Shown here piece after piece: positions 1 through 5,889 of a DNA stretch of 5,889 nt. Below the pieces are notes generated by a model. The model made no database searches. It saw only the letters and a program-made list of their open reading frames with translations, and was not told the origin of the DNA. The DNA comes from a bacterium (GTDB lineage Bacteria; Calditrichota; Calditrichia; RBG-13-44-9; J042), in NCBI GenBank assembly GCA_015494485.1, contig WGBF01000050.1, positions 1-5,889 on the forward strand, given 5' to 3'. The position numbers were made by a program, and so were the translations under genes. Every line of letters begins with the position of its first letter. Position 1 is the stretch's first letter.

Positions 1-1
1 C

Positions 2-187
2 GCCATTTGCATGGCATTTTTTGCCATGAGTGTTGCGGCGTACTTTGCCGCTTATTTTGCTTATTTTGTCGTTAAATTGAACGTATTAAGAGCCCTGAAA
101 AGGCTGTATAAGGCGATATCCGGGCTACTAAGGTCACTTATGCTTAATTTTTACCCGTGTGGTTATATCCTTAGTAGTCCGGTGTAA
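2..187 (+). CDS. Possible C-terminal tail of an upstream membrane protein (5' partial)
   Basis: This frame is open from the window edge to a TAA at 185-187 and gives 61 residues. It reads as one hydrophobic segment rich in Ala, Tyr and Phe (about residues 4-24), followed by a basic amphipathic stretch (KLNVLRALKRLYKAI) and a short tail. Support for coding comes from an internal protein repeat, AAYF-AAYF-AYF: the two AAYF copies (GCG GCG TAC TTT and GCC GCT TAT TTT) differ only at third codon positions. In-frame ATGs at 11 and 26 have no ribosome binding site, so a gene entering from the left is more likely than a small complete one. Against coding, the second half uses AGA, AGG, ATA and CTA codons and lies inside an inverted repeat. 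No family is recognised. The alternative is non-coding DNA that is open by chance. Confidence 0.35.
   Translation, partial: AICMAFFAMSVAAYFAAYFAYFVVKLNVLRALKRLYKAISGLLRSLMLNFYPCGYILSSPV
120..182. repeat. Long inverted repeat, 14-bp arms, 35-base loop
   Basis: The left arm CCGGGCTACTAAGG (120-133) pairs with the right arm CCTTAGTAGTCCGG (169-182) over all 14 positions, one of them a G-U pair when read as plus-strand RNA. The loop (134-168) is AT-rich. Neither arm is followed by a T tract on either strand, so it does not look like an intrinsic terminator. It overlaps the end of the open frame at 2-187 and ends 68 bases before the start of the secreted-protein gene. It could be a 5' leader hairpin for that gene, a protein-binding site, or a copy of a dispersed palindromic repeat. 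The sequence does not decide between these. Confidence 0.6.
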
Positions 188-250
188 GACTAAAAGATTC
201 GATAAAACCATTTTTTTCAGCAGACCCTAACTGTAATTTCAGGAGGGCTT

Positions 251-3247
251 ATGGTAAACAGGTACGCTTCCCGTAAATCGGGGATTTTCGGAGGGATACT
301 TTTAATAATTTTTGTAATGGTAGCCACGGTGGTGGCTCAAAATGGTCCGATTAAACATGTGGGGGAAAAAAATCTTTCCGCAGCAGCATATATTCATAAG
401 TTGCTTCGTGCCGGAAAACTTCAAATTCCGGCAGTAAGCGAGGCACCGGGTAAGGTTTTTACCCCTACCACGCCTCTTCAACCTTTATTGGCCTCTCCCA
501 ATATGATTGGGAATGTTACCATTGCAGTGGATTACGACCAAAATGCGACTCTGAATAATGGAAGTGCCACTATTCCGCCGGATCCAACCTGTGCGGTAGG
601 GCCCAATCATTTCTTAAATGTGGTGAATGTAACGGTGGAATGGTACCGGAAAGACCGAACCCGGGAATACCAGGCTAATCTGGATGAATTTTTTGCTCCC
701 ACTTCACCAACGTATGGACTGTTTGATGCCTGGGCGTTATATGACCAGTATGAAAACCGCTACGTTATTATGGCTGTGGAACAGGACGATAATAATGAAG
801 CCTCCTTTCTGCATATCGCTGTCTCTGATGATGATGATCCCAATGGTACATGGTATTACCAGAAGTGGGATGCCGTTGTATTGTTTGGGACGACAAAAAC
901 CTGGCCGGATTATCCGAAGCTGGGAGTTGGTCCCCAGGCACTGTATGTAACCGGTAATATGTTCGGATTTAGTTCCGGGTATCAGGGAACCCGGTTGTGG
1001 ATTATTGACAAAGGTGTGGGTACCGGCGGTGTGTACGATGGCGGCACATCTACCGTTGCTGTGTATGACCCTTCTACGCTGGCAGGTTTAACTGATCAGG
1101 CATTTACGCTGCAACCGGCGCATATGTACGGTACGCCGTCCGGCACGACGGATAATTACCTGTTCAGTACGGAGTGGAGCGATGGGACCAATGATGACTT
1201 GATTTTGATCATGCGAGTGGATGATCCTTTGGGAAATTCCGGTGGGCCGAATTTCTATGCCAAGTTTGTCAATCCCGGGGAAATTCACAACAACAGCGTT
1301 GGGGTTCCAGATGCGCCGCAGAAAGACGACCCGGATCACGACCTTGATTCCGGTGATGACCGGGCCATGTTTTGCGTATGGCGCGATAACTATTTGTGGG
1401 GTGCTTTTACAACCAATCCATCTTCCGGCACGGATGCGGGTCAGGCCACTGCCTTCTGGTTCCGTGTGAACACCACAGACTGGAATGCCCTAAATCTGGA
1501 TGCTTCCAGCCATATTGGTGGGGAAGATATTGCTGCCAGTACGTATACCTTTTATCCGGCCATTTTCCCCAATAAGGACAATGATGCCGTGGTGGTATTT
1601 TCCGGTTCCGGGCCCAATATTAATCCCGGTGCCTATTACGCCTTGATCAAAAATGGTACGTTGCAGGCTTTGGAGGAATTGAAAGCTGGAGAAGATTCGT
1701 ATTTCCGCACATTTTTGGCCGGATTTGGCCGTAATCGCTGGGGTGATTACGGAGGCGCAGCGGTGGACCCTGTGGATGAATTAACCTTCTGGTTGTACCA
1801 TGAATATGCCCTGCCCCGCGCGACCCCGGACGTTTTTGGCGAATACGGCCGCTGGGGAACAGCATTTGCGCATGTGGGAACTATTGAATCCCCGACCTAC
1901 TTTTACGCCGATAATATTACCGCTTCCAGCTTGGTGTTGCACTGGAACGGGCGTTCCGCAGAATTCAAGGTAACCCAGAATGGTTCCGTTATTTTTACTG
2001 GAACCGATACCACGTTAACTGTAAATGGATTGACCGAAAACACCACCTACCAGTTTGTGGTGCGTGGCAAATCTTCCGGTGAAAATTATTTTTCCGCAGA
2101 TTCTATTGTATTGTCCGTTACTACCGAACCTGCGGCTGGAAGTACCAACCCAACAGAGGTGGCTTCTGCCACGCCAACTTATTCCACTGGTAGCGGAACC
2201 TCGGAATTTGCGATCCGTCAAAGTGGCGTTTGGTTAACATTTCCGGGAGGAACCTCTCAAAGTACGCAATTTACTGCATACAAAAACAGTGGCGATCCCG
2301 GCGTAGTGGGAAGTTTACCGGCCACTGTGGACCGGATTGCCAAAGACCGGAACTGGACGGTGGTCGCTTCGGCCGGTACCAGTGTCGGCACATATAACAT
2401 TCGCTTTGACCTGACCGGGGTAAGCGGTATTACCAATTTTAATACCTTGCGTATCCTGAAGCGGGATAACAGCAGCAGTCCATGGCAGGATGTGGAAACC
2501 GACCTGGGAGCAACGGTAACGTACAATGAACCCTACATCACCGTATCCGGATTAACCACGCTTTCGGATTTTGCCATTGGTGCCAGTGGGTCGGACAACC
2601 CATTGCCGGTTATGCTGAGTAGCTTTACTGCCCGGGGTGGAAACCAGCAGGTGCTGTTGCAGTGGAGAACCGAATCGGAATTCAATAATCTGGGCTTTAT
2701 TATTGAACGGTCTCTTTCCAAAGACGGCCCGTTTAGCGAAATTGCCTCCTATCAGAATTACCCCCAGCTTGCGGGTCAGGGGAATAGCAATCAGCCGCAT
2801 CAGTACCAGTTTACGGACCTTCAGGTAGAAAACAATAAGACGTATTATTACCGACTGGTGGATGTGGACGTAAACGGCTGGAAAACCTATCACAACGTGG
2901 TCAGTGCGACGCCCAATGTCAACGGTGTGGATATGGAAAAGGAAGATCGCATTGCCACCAAATTCGATTTGTTCCAGAATTATCCCAATCCGTTTAATCC
3001 CAGCACGACCATTACATTTTCTGTGCCTTCATCTCAGCGGGACGTTGTTCCGGTTCAGCTGATTATTTACAACAATTTGGGGCAAGCAGTGCGGCACCTG
3101 TTTGAAGGCGAGTTAGATGGTGGATTTTATAAAGTCCGTTGGGATGGAAAGGACGATGCCGGGCAAACGTTACCGTCGGGTATTTATTATGTCCAGTTCC
3201 GAACGCCGGTTCTGCAAAAAACGCAGCGCATGTTGCTCATGAAATAA
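251..3247 (+). CDS. Large secreted multidomain protein with propeller-like region, FN3-like modules and sorting-type C-terminal domain
   Basis: The product has 998 residues and is predicted to be exported. The ATG at 251 is preceded by AGGAGG at 241-246, only four bases away. Residues 1-29 form a signal peptide: basic start (R4, R8, K9), hydrophobic core 11-28, likely cleavage after VVA (A29). Residues about 110-545 resemble a recurring bacterial propeller-like region, with landmarks DPTCAVGPNH (111-120), YDQYENRYVIMAV (164-176), an Asp-rich SGDDR segment (367-371), and GRNRWGDYGGAAVDP (493-507) followed by FWLYHEYA (513-520). A fibronectin-III-like domain follows at about 546-626, then a Ser/Thr-rich beta-type region (635-778) and a second FN3-like module starting LPVMLSSFTARGG (785-797). 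The end (905-998), with FQNYPNPFNPSTTI (908-921) and LPSGIYYVQF (974-983), is a type IX secretion / FlgD-Ig-like domain. This points to release from the cell or anchoring on its surface. The biological role is unknown: no catalytic motif is recognised, and adhesion or binding of a polymer is only a guess. The gene appears monocistronic because a strong terminator follows. Confidence 0.93.
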   Translation: MVNRYASRKSGIFGGILLIIFVMVATVVAQNGPIKHVGEKNLSAAAYIHKLLRAGKLQIPAVSEAPGKVFTPTTPLQPLLASPNMIGNVTIAVDYDQNATLNNGSATIPPDPTCAVGPNHFLNVVNVTVEWYRKDRTREYQANLDEFFAPTSPTYGLFDAWALYDQYENRYVIMAVEQDDNNEASFLHIAVSDDDDPNGTWYYQKWDAVVLFGTTKTWPDYPKLGVGPQALYVTGNMFGFSSGYQGTRLWIIDKGVGTGGVYDGGTSTVAVYDPSTLAGLTDQAFTLQPAHMYGTPSGTTDNYLFSTEWSDGTNDDLILIMRVDDPLGNSGGPNFYAKFVNPGEIHNNSVGVPDAPQKDDPDHDLDSGDDRAMFCVWRDNYLWGAFTTNPSSGTDAGQATAFWFRVNTTDWNALNLDASSHIGGEDIAASTYTFYPAIFPNKDNDAVVVFSGSGPNINPGAYYALIKNGTLQALEELKAGEDSYFRTFLAGFGRNRWGDYGGAAVDPVDELTFWLYHEYALPRATPDVFGEYGRWGTAFAHVGTIESPTYFYADNITASSLVLHWNGRSAEFKVTQNGSVIFTGTDTTLTVNGLTENTTYQFVVRGKSSGENYFSADSIVLSVTTEPAAGSTNPTEVASATPTYSTGSGTSEFAIRQSGVWLTFPGGTSQSTQFTAYKNSGDPGVVGSLPATVDRIAKDRNWTVVASAGTSVGTYNIRFDLTGVSGITNFNTLRILKRDNSSSPWQDVETDLGATVTYNEPYITVSGLTTLSDFAIGASGSDNPLPVMLSSFTARGGNQQVLLQWRTESEFNNLGFIIERSLSKDGPFSEIASYQNYPQLAGQGNSNQPHQYQFTDLQVENNKTYYYRLVDVDVNGWKTYHNVVSATPNVNGVDMEKEDRIATKFDLFQNYPNPFNPSTTITFSVPSSQRDVVPVQLIIYNNLGQAVRHLFEGELDGGFYKVRWDGKDDAGQTLPSGIYYVQFRTPVLQKTQRMLLMK

Positions 3248-3269
3248 GAAGCAACACTTTCAAGTTAAC

Positions 3270-3308
3270 ACGCCCGGTGGACGATGTTCTGCCGGGCGTT
3301 TTTCTTTT
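3270..3308 (+). terminator. Rho-independent terminator after the secreted-protein gene
   Basis: A stem is formed by ACGCCCGGTGGA (3270-3281) and TCTGCCGGGCGT (3288-3299). All 12 positions pair, two of them as G-U wobbles, and the loop has six bases. A T-rich tail (TTTTT C TTTT, 3299-3308) follows directly. It starts 22 bases after the stop codon at 3245-3247, so it should end the transcript of the secreted protein and separate it from the channel gene. Confidence 0.92.
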
Positions 3309-3341
3309 AATTTTGATTCGCACAAGAAATTGCTCAACTTA

Positions 3342-3354
3342 CGGTAAATTACCG
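3342..3354. promoter_or_regulatory. Palindrome upstream of the mscS-type gene, candidate operator
   Basis: CGGTAAATTACCG is a perfect palindrome with 6-base half sites around one central base. It lies 43 bases before the ATG of the channel gene, in the space where its promoter should be. A second ACCGTAA (3366-3372) is the exact reverse complement of TTACGGT (3339-3345), so the half-site motif occurs three times in 34 bases. This arrangement suits a dimeric regulator, but no regulator is identified. No convincing -35/-10 pair could be placed nearby. A short palindrome can also arise by chance in AT-rich DNA. Confidence 0.35.
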
Positions 3355-3397
3355 GAAATAACACAACCGTAAAACATAAACATTGGAGGATTGGCCG

Positions 3398-4213
3398 ATG
3401 GCAAACGTACAACAATATTGGAACGAACTGGTAAACCTGGTGGTACTGTTTACCCCTAAAATCATAACGGCAGCGCTTACCCTGATTGTCGGATTGTGGA
3501 TTATCCGCATTCTGGGGAATTATATGGAGAAGGCGTTGGAAAAAGGCAAGGTAGAAATTTCCCTGCAGCGGTTTCTTGTCAGCCTGGTGCGTATAGGATT
3601 AAAATTGCTGCTGCTCATTTCGGTTGCTTCCATGGTGGGTATTGCCACCACATCCTTTGTGGCGATTCTGGGTGCAGCCGGTTTAGCGGTTGGTCTGGCG
3701 TTGCAGGGTAGCCTGGCCAATTTTGCCGGTGGGGTTCTGATTTTATTATTGAAGCCGTTCAAGGTGGGGGATGTGATTCAGGCGCAGGGTTTTACCGGCA
3801 AAGTGGAAGCCATTCAAATATTTAACACGGTTTTAAAGACAGCGGATAACAAGACCATTATTATTCCCAATGGGGCGTTGTCCAACGGAAGCATTATGAA
3901 TTTTTCCATGGAAAAAACCCGCCGAGTGGATTTTACCTTCGGTATTGGTTACGATGATGATTTGAAAAAAGCAAAGGACATTCTTCAGCAAATTATTGCC
4001 GCGGACGAACGCATCCTTAAGGACCCGGCGCCTCAAATCGTGGTGTCGGAATTAGGTGATAGTGCGGTAAATCTGGCAGTGCGGGTGTGGTGCAACGCGG
4101 AAGATTACTGGAATATTTATTTCGACACAATCGAAAAAGTGAAACTCACATTTGATGCGGAAGGCATTACGTTCCCATATCCCCAGCGGGATGTACATTT
4201 GTACCAAAATTGA
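3398..4213 (+). CDS. mscS: Small-conductance mechanosensitive ion channel, MscS family
   Basis: The product has 271 residues, close to the 286 of E. coli MscS. Channels of this family are inner-membrane homoheptamers that open under membrane tension and release small solutes during hypo-osmotic shock. Three hydrophobic segments are visible: about 14-39 (TM1), 59-82 (TM2) and 86-118 (TM3, pore-lining). TM3 has the family signature GAAGLAVGLALQGSLANFAGG (92-112), then KPFKVGD (119-125). By alignment from memory, L96 and L100 correspond to the pore-constriction residues L105 and L109 of E. coli, and Q103-G104 to its Q112-G113 hinge. The rest is the cytoplasmic beta/alpha-beta vestibule, with NKTIIIPNGALSNGSIMNFS inside it and FPYPQRDVHL near the end (PYPQ is common in the family). 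The start is ATG 3398, preceded by GGAGG at 3385-3389 with eight bases between. A longer reading from TTG 3383 would overlap that binding site. A sensor kinase follows on the same strand 93 bases later, with no terminator seen between them. Confidence 0.96.
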   Translation: MANVQQYWNELVNLVVLFTPKIITAALTLIVGLWIIRILGNYMEKALEKGKVEISLQRFLVSLVRIGLKLLLLISVASMVGIATTSFVAILGAAGLAVGLALQGSLANFAGGVLILLLKPFKVGDVIQAQGFTGKVEAIQIFNTVLKTADNKTIIIPNGALSNGSIMNFSMEKTRRVDFTFGIGYDDDLKKAKDILQQIIAADERILKDPAPQIVVSELGDSAVNLAVRVWCNAEDYWNIYFDTIEKVKLTFDAEGITFPYPQRDVHLYQN

Positions 4214-4252
4214 CAATAAAATAACATATTCCGAAGTATTGGGTTAAAAATT

Positions 4253-4301
4253 CCTCCTTGCCGTCGAATACAGGTATTACGCAGGCAGGGAAGCAAGGAG
4301 G
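4253..4301 (+). promoter_or_regulatory. Leader inverted repeat that can sequester the kinase ribosome binding site
   Basis: CCTCCTTGC (4253-4261) is the exact reverse complement of GCAAGGAGG (4293-4301). The right arm contains the Shine-Dalgarno sequence AGGAGG (4296-4301), which sits five bases before the GTG start at 4307. If the hairpin forms in RNA, the ribosome binding site is fully paired. A competing pairing exists: CCTTGCC (4256-4262) with GGCAGGG (4284-4290), seven pairs including one G-U. That pairing would use the same left strand and leave AGGAGG free. The loop also holds a small AATA-CAGG-TATT hairpin (4268-4279). This is compatible with translational control, for example a switch or protein site, but it matches no riboswitch class I recognise. 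The 31-base loop makes the nine-pair stem only moderately stable. Confidence 0.45.
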
Positions 4302-4306
4302 CGTGA

Positions 4307-5889
4307 GTGTTATTTCATGTATTAAAACGATTGTCAATTAAGCATCGTATTATTGCTGGTGCCATTTTTGTTTTATTCTCTTACGGTGTTTTTCAAAATA
4401 TTTATTTCCCGAATCAACTTTTAGAACAGTTTGCCCGCCAGAAAATCCAGGCGGTGACCTCCATTCTCCACACCGGGGTAGAGCCCCGTATATCCCGGGA
4501 GGATCGAATCCATGAATTACAGGATGTGGCACGGCATGTGCGCCTTCGCCATTTTATACTCCTGGGTGATCCGCCCCGTGATGTGTTGTTTGCGGGCTCA
4601 CAAACTTCCCTTCAAACCTTTCCTTCTGTTGAAAAAGGGTACGTGTTAGCCAATAAAATGCTGTGGTTCCCGGTCACTTACCGGGGAGAACGAGCCATGG
4701 TCGCGGTGGATTTTTCCAGCGAGTGGCAACACTACCAGACGTTCCGAACACAAAACTTTTTGATCAGCTTGCTGTTGCTTGCGGTGGGTATTCTGGTGGC
4801 ACTGGCGCTGGGTGGCGTTACAGTACAACCCCTTCGCGCCATGAAAGATGCCATTCTGAAAATTAAAATGGAAGGATGGAGGGGGCAGCAGGTGCCCCGG
4901 CATACCCGGGATGAGGTAGGCGATTTAATTGACGCATTTAATGAGATGTCCCGGGAGATTTGCGAAAAAAAAAGAAAAAAAGATGAAGCGTACAAAGAGC
5001 TGGGGGCGGTGTTTGATGCCATCGGGGAAGCGGTGGTGAAATGTACCCCTTCGGGGGAAATTCAACTGGCCAATCGGGTGGCAACGGATTATTTCGGATA
5101 CCCCATTCAGGAATTAATCGGGAGAAATATTGAAGACCTCATTGCACCATCGGACCGTGAGCTATTCTTACAATGCTTTCGGGAATTTAATACCCGTTCA
5201 TCCTCATTGTCCATCCGCTGTAAACACAAAAAAGAATTTTCGGCGCGCCATAAGGAAGGAAAGATATTCCCCGTTCGTATTTCCATTGAACGCTTGGTGC
5301 TGGAAAATGGCGAATTTTTTATTTTTGCTTTTGATGATATTAGCGACACCCGTCAGAAGCAGCATGAAATTTGGGAAAAACAGGCCCAGTTACAGGCATT
5401 GTTTGATGCGATCCCTGATTGTGTGTTCTGGGTGAACACAGAAGGAGAACTGCTGGGATACAAATCGGCGGCAGAAGGGCACACACTGCTTCAAAGTACG
5501 GACATCCTGGGTAAAACGGTGGACCACATATTGCCGGACTCCATAAACAGCCACTTTACCCGGGTCATTCAAAAGGCCTTTCAGGATGACGAAATCCATT
5601 ACATTGAATTTGAAGTAACAGAAAATAAGCACACCTATTTTTACGAAGCCCGATTGCGAAAATTTACCGAGGATAAAGTCATTGTTGTTGTAAGGGATAT
5701 TTCCGCCTACAAGGAAACCCTGCGGGAGTTGCGCAAGGCCAAAGAGGATGCGGAAGTGGCAGCCCGGGCGAAATCGGAATTTTTGGCCAATATGAGTCAC
5801 GAAATTCGTACCCCGCTAAATGCCATTATTGGAATGACCGGCTTGCTCCTGGAAACCCCATTAAACCGGGAACAAAAAGAGTATGTGGA
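4307..5889 (+). CDS. Membrane-bound PAS-domain sensor histidine kinase, probably hybrid type (3' partial)
   Basis: The frame is open from GTG 4307 to the window end, giving 527 residues without a stop. The codon just before GTG is an in-frame TGA, no earlier start is possible, and AGGAGG lies five bases upstream. Domains in order: membrane segment 15-34; extracytoplasmic sensor region about 35-150, family not recognised; membrane segment 151-173; HAMP about 169-220 with P175 and DEVGDLIDAFNEM (202-214); a Lys-rich linker; PAS 1 about 232-347 ending FDDIS; PAS 2 about 361-467 ending VVRDIS; a coiled-coil linker 468-490; and the start of HisKA with SHEIRTPLN (497-505), where His498 is the expected phosphorylation site. 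The ATPase domain lies beyond the window. The sequence RAKSEFLANMSHEIRTPLNA and the following LNREQKEYV are typical of hybrid kinases that carry receiver domains, but no receiver is visible. The signal sensed is unknown. It would autophosphorylate and pass the phosphate to a receiver. The mscS-type gene upstream may belong to the same transcript. Confidence 0.93.
   Translation, partial: MLFHVLKRLSIKHRIIAGAIFVLFSYGVFQNIYFPNQLLEQFARQKIQAVTSILHTGVEPRISREDRIHELQDVARHVRLRHFILLGDPPRDVLFAGSQTSLQTFPSVEKGYVLANKMLWFPVTYRGERAMVAVDFSSEWQHYQTFRTQNFLISLLLLAVGILVALALGGVTVQPLRAMKDAILKIKMEGWRGQQVPRHTRDEVGDLIDAFNEMSREICEKKRKKDEAYKELGAVFDAIGEAVVKCTPSGEIQLANRVATDYFGYPIQELIGRNIEDLIAPSDRELFLQCFREFNTRSSSLSIRCKHKKEFSARHKEGKIFPVRISIERLVLENGEFFIFAFDDISDTRQKQHEIWEKQAQLQALFDAIPDCVFWVNTEGELLGYKSAAEGHTLLQSTDILGKTVDHILPDSINSHFTRVIQKAFQDDEIHYIEFEVTENKHTYFYEARLRKFTEDKVIVVVRDISAYKETLRELRKAKEDAEVAARAKSEFLANMSHEIRTPLNAIIGMTGLLLETPLNREQKEYV
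4965..4981 (+). other. A9-G-A7 homopolymer tract inside the kinase gene
   Basis: Nine A residues (4965-4973), one G and seven A residues (4975-4981) encode part of the Lys-rich linker between HAMP and the first PAS domain (about residues 220-225). Runs of this length are known sites of polymerase slippage and of length variation. A shift into the -1 frame meets TGA at 4984-4986, and a shift into the +1 frame meets TGA at 5037-5039. Either would end the protein just after HAMP. Whether slippage happens is not shown by the sequence. Confidence 0.5.

Noticed and set aside
11..27. Hairpin ATGGCA-TTTTT-TGCCAT as a terminator
   Set aside because: The stem has only six pairs and no T tract follows on either strand. 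It also lies in a frame that looks coding.
120..217. Inverted repeat 120-182 plus the T7 run at 211-217 as an intrinsic terminator
   Set aside because: The T run begins 28 bases after the stem, too far for Rho-independent termination.
2552..2893. 113-codon open frame on the minus strand
   Set aside because: It is opposite the FN3-like part of the secreted protein. Its product is compositionally odd and has no recognisable motif, so it is a shadow frame.
3383..3397. Longer start of the channel gene at TTG 3383, adding five residues
   Set aside because: The TTG overlaps the GGAGG ribosome binding site that is ideally placed for ATG 3398, and the extra residues (MEDWP) would be encoded by that site.
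4210..4242. TTGACA at 4210-4215, overlapping the mscS stop codon, as a -35 box for the kinase
   Set aside because: The hexamer is perfect, but no acceptable -10 lies 16-18 bases downstream. The best candidate, TATTGG at 4237-4242, is 21 bases away and a poor match. A kinase promoter here stays possible but unsupported.
5390..5800. 136-codon open frame on the minus strand
   Set aside because: It lies fully inside the kinase gene, opposite the PAS 2 and HisKA regions. The plus-strand frame has clear domain motifs there, while the minus-strand product shows no recognisable features.

Overview
The window most likely comes from a bacterium of the FCB supergroup, of the Calditrichota / Ignavibacteria / KSB1 type. 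The main evidence is the large exported protein at the left. It ends in a module carrying the FQNYPNPFNPSTTI motif and a final basic residue, which is typical of the type IX secretion / FlgD-like C-terminal domains abundant in those phyla. Base composition is moderate, genes sit on the plus strand, and Shine-Dalgarno sequences are strong (AGGAGG or GGAGG before each main gene). The genus is inference and cannot be fixed from this sequence alone.

Layout, left to right. Positions 2-187 hold an open frame running in from the left edge, probably the C-terminal tail of an upstream membrane protein. Its last third overlaps a long inverted repeat (120-182). Positions 251-3247 encode a complete 998-residue secreted multidomain protein: signal peptide, a large propeller-like region of unknown function, fibronectin-III-like modules and a sorting-type C-terminal domain. 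A clear intrinsic terminator follows (3270-3308). A short intergenic region with a perfect palindrome leads to a complete MscS-type mechanosensitive channel (3398-4213). After a 93-base leader, whose inverted repeat can hide the next ribosome binding site, a membrane-bound sensor histidine kinase starts at a GTG (4307) and runs off the right edge. Its visible part has two membrane segments around an extracytoplasmic domain, HAMP, two PAS domains and the start of the HisKA dimerisation domain with the phospho-accepting His498.

The secreted protein appears to be its own transcription unit, because of the terminator behind it. The channel and the kinase lie on the same strand with no terminator visible between them, so they could be co-transcribed and both act in envelope sensing; that functional link is inference. 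No RNA genes, insertion sequences, CRISPR arrays or origins were seen. No gene-free stretch exceeds 300 bases. The items most worth a second look are the kinase leader with two mutually exclusive pairings around the ribosome binding site, the A9-G-A7 tract inside the kinase gene, and the uncharacterised propeller-like region of the secreted protein.
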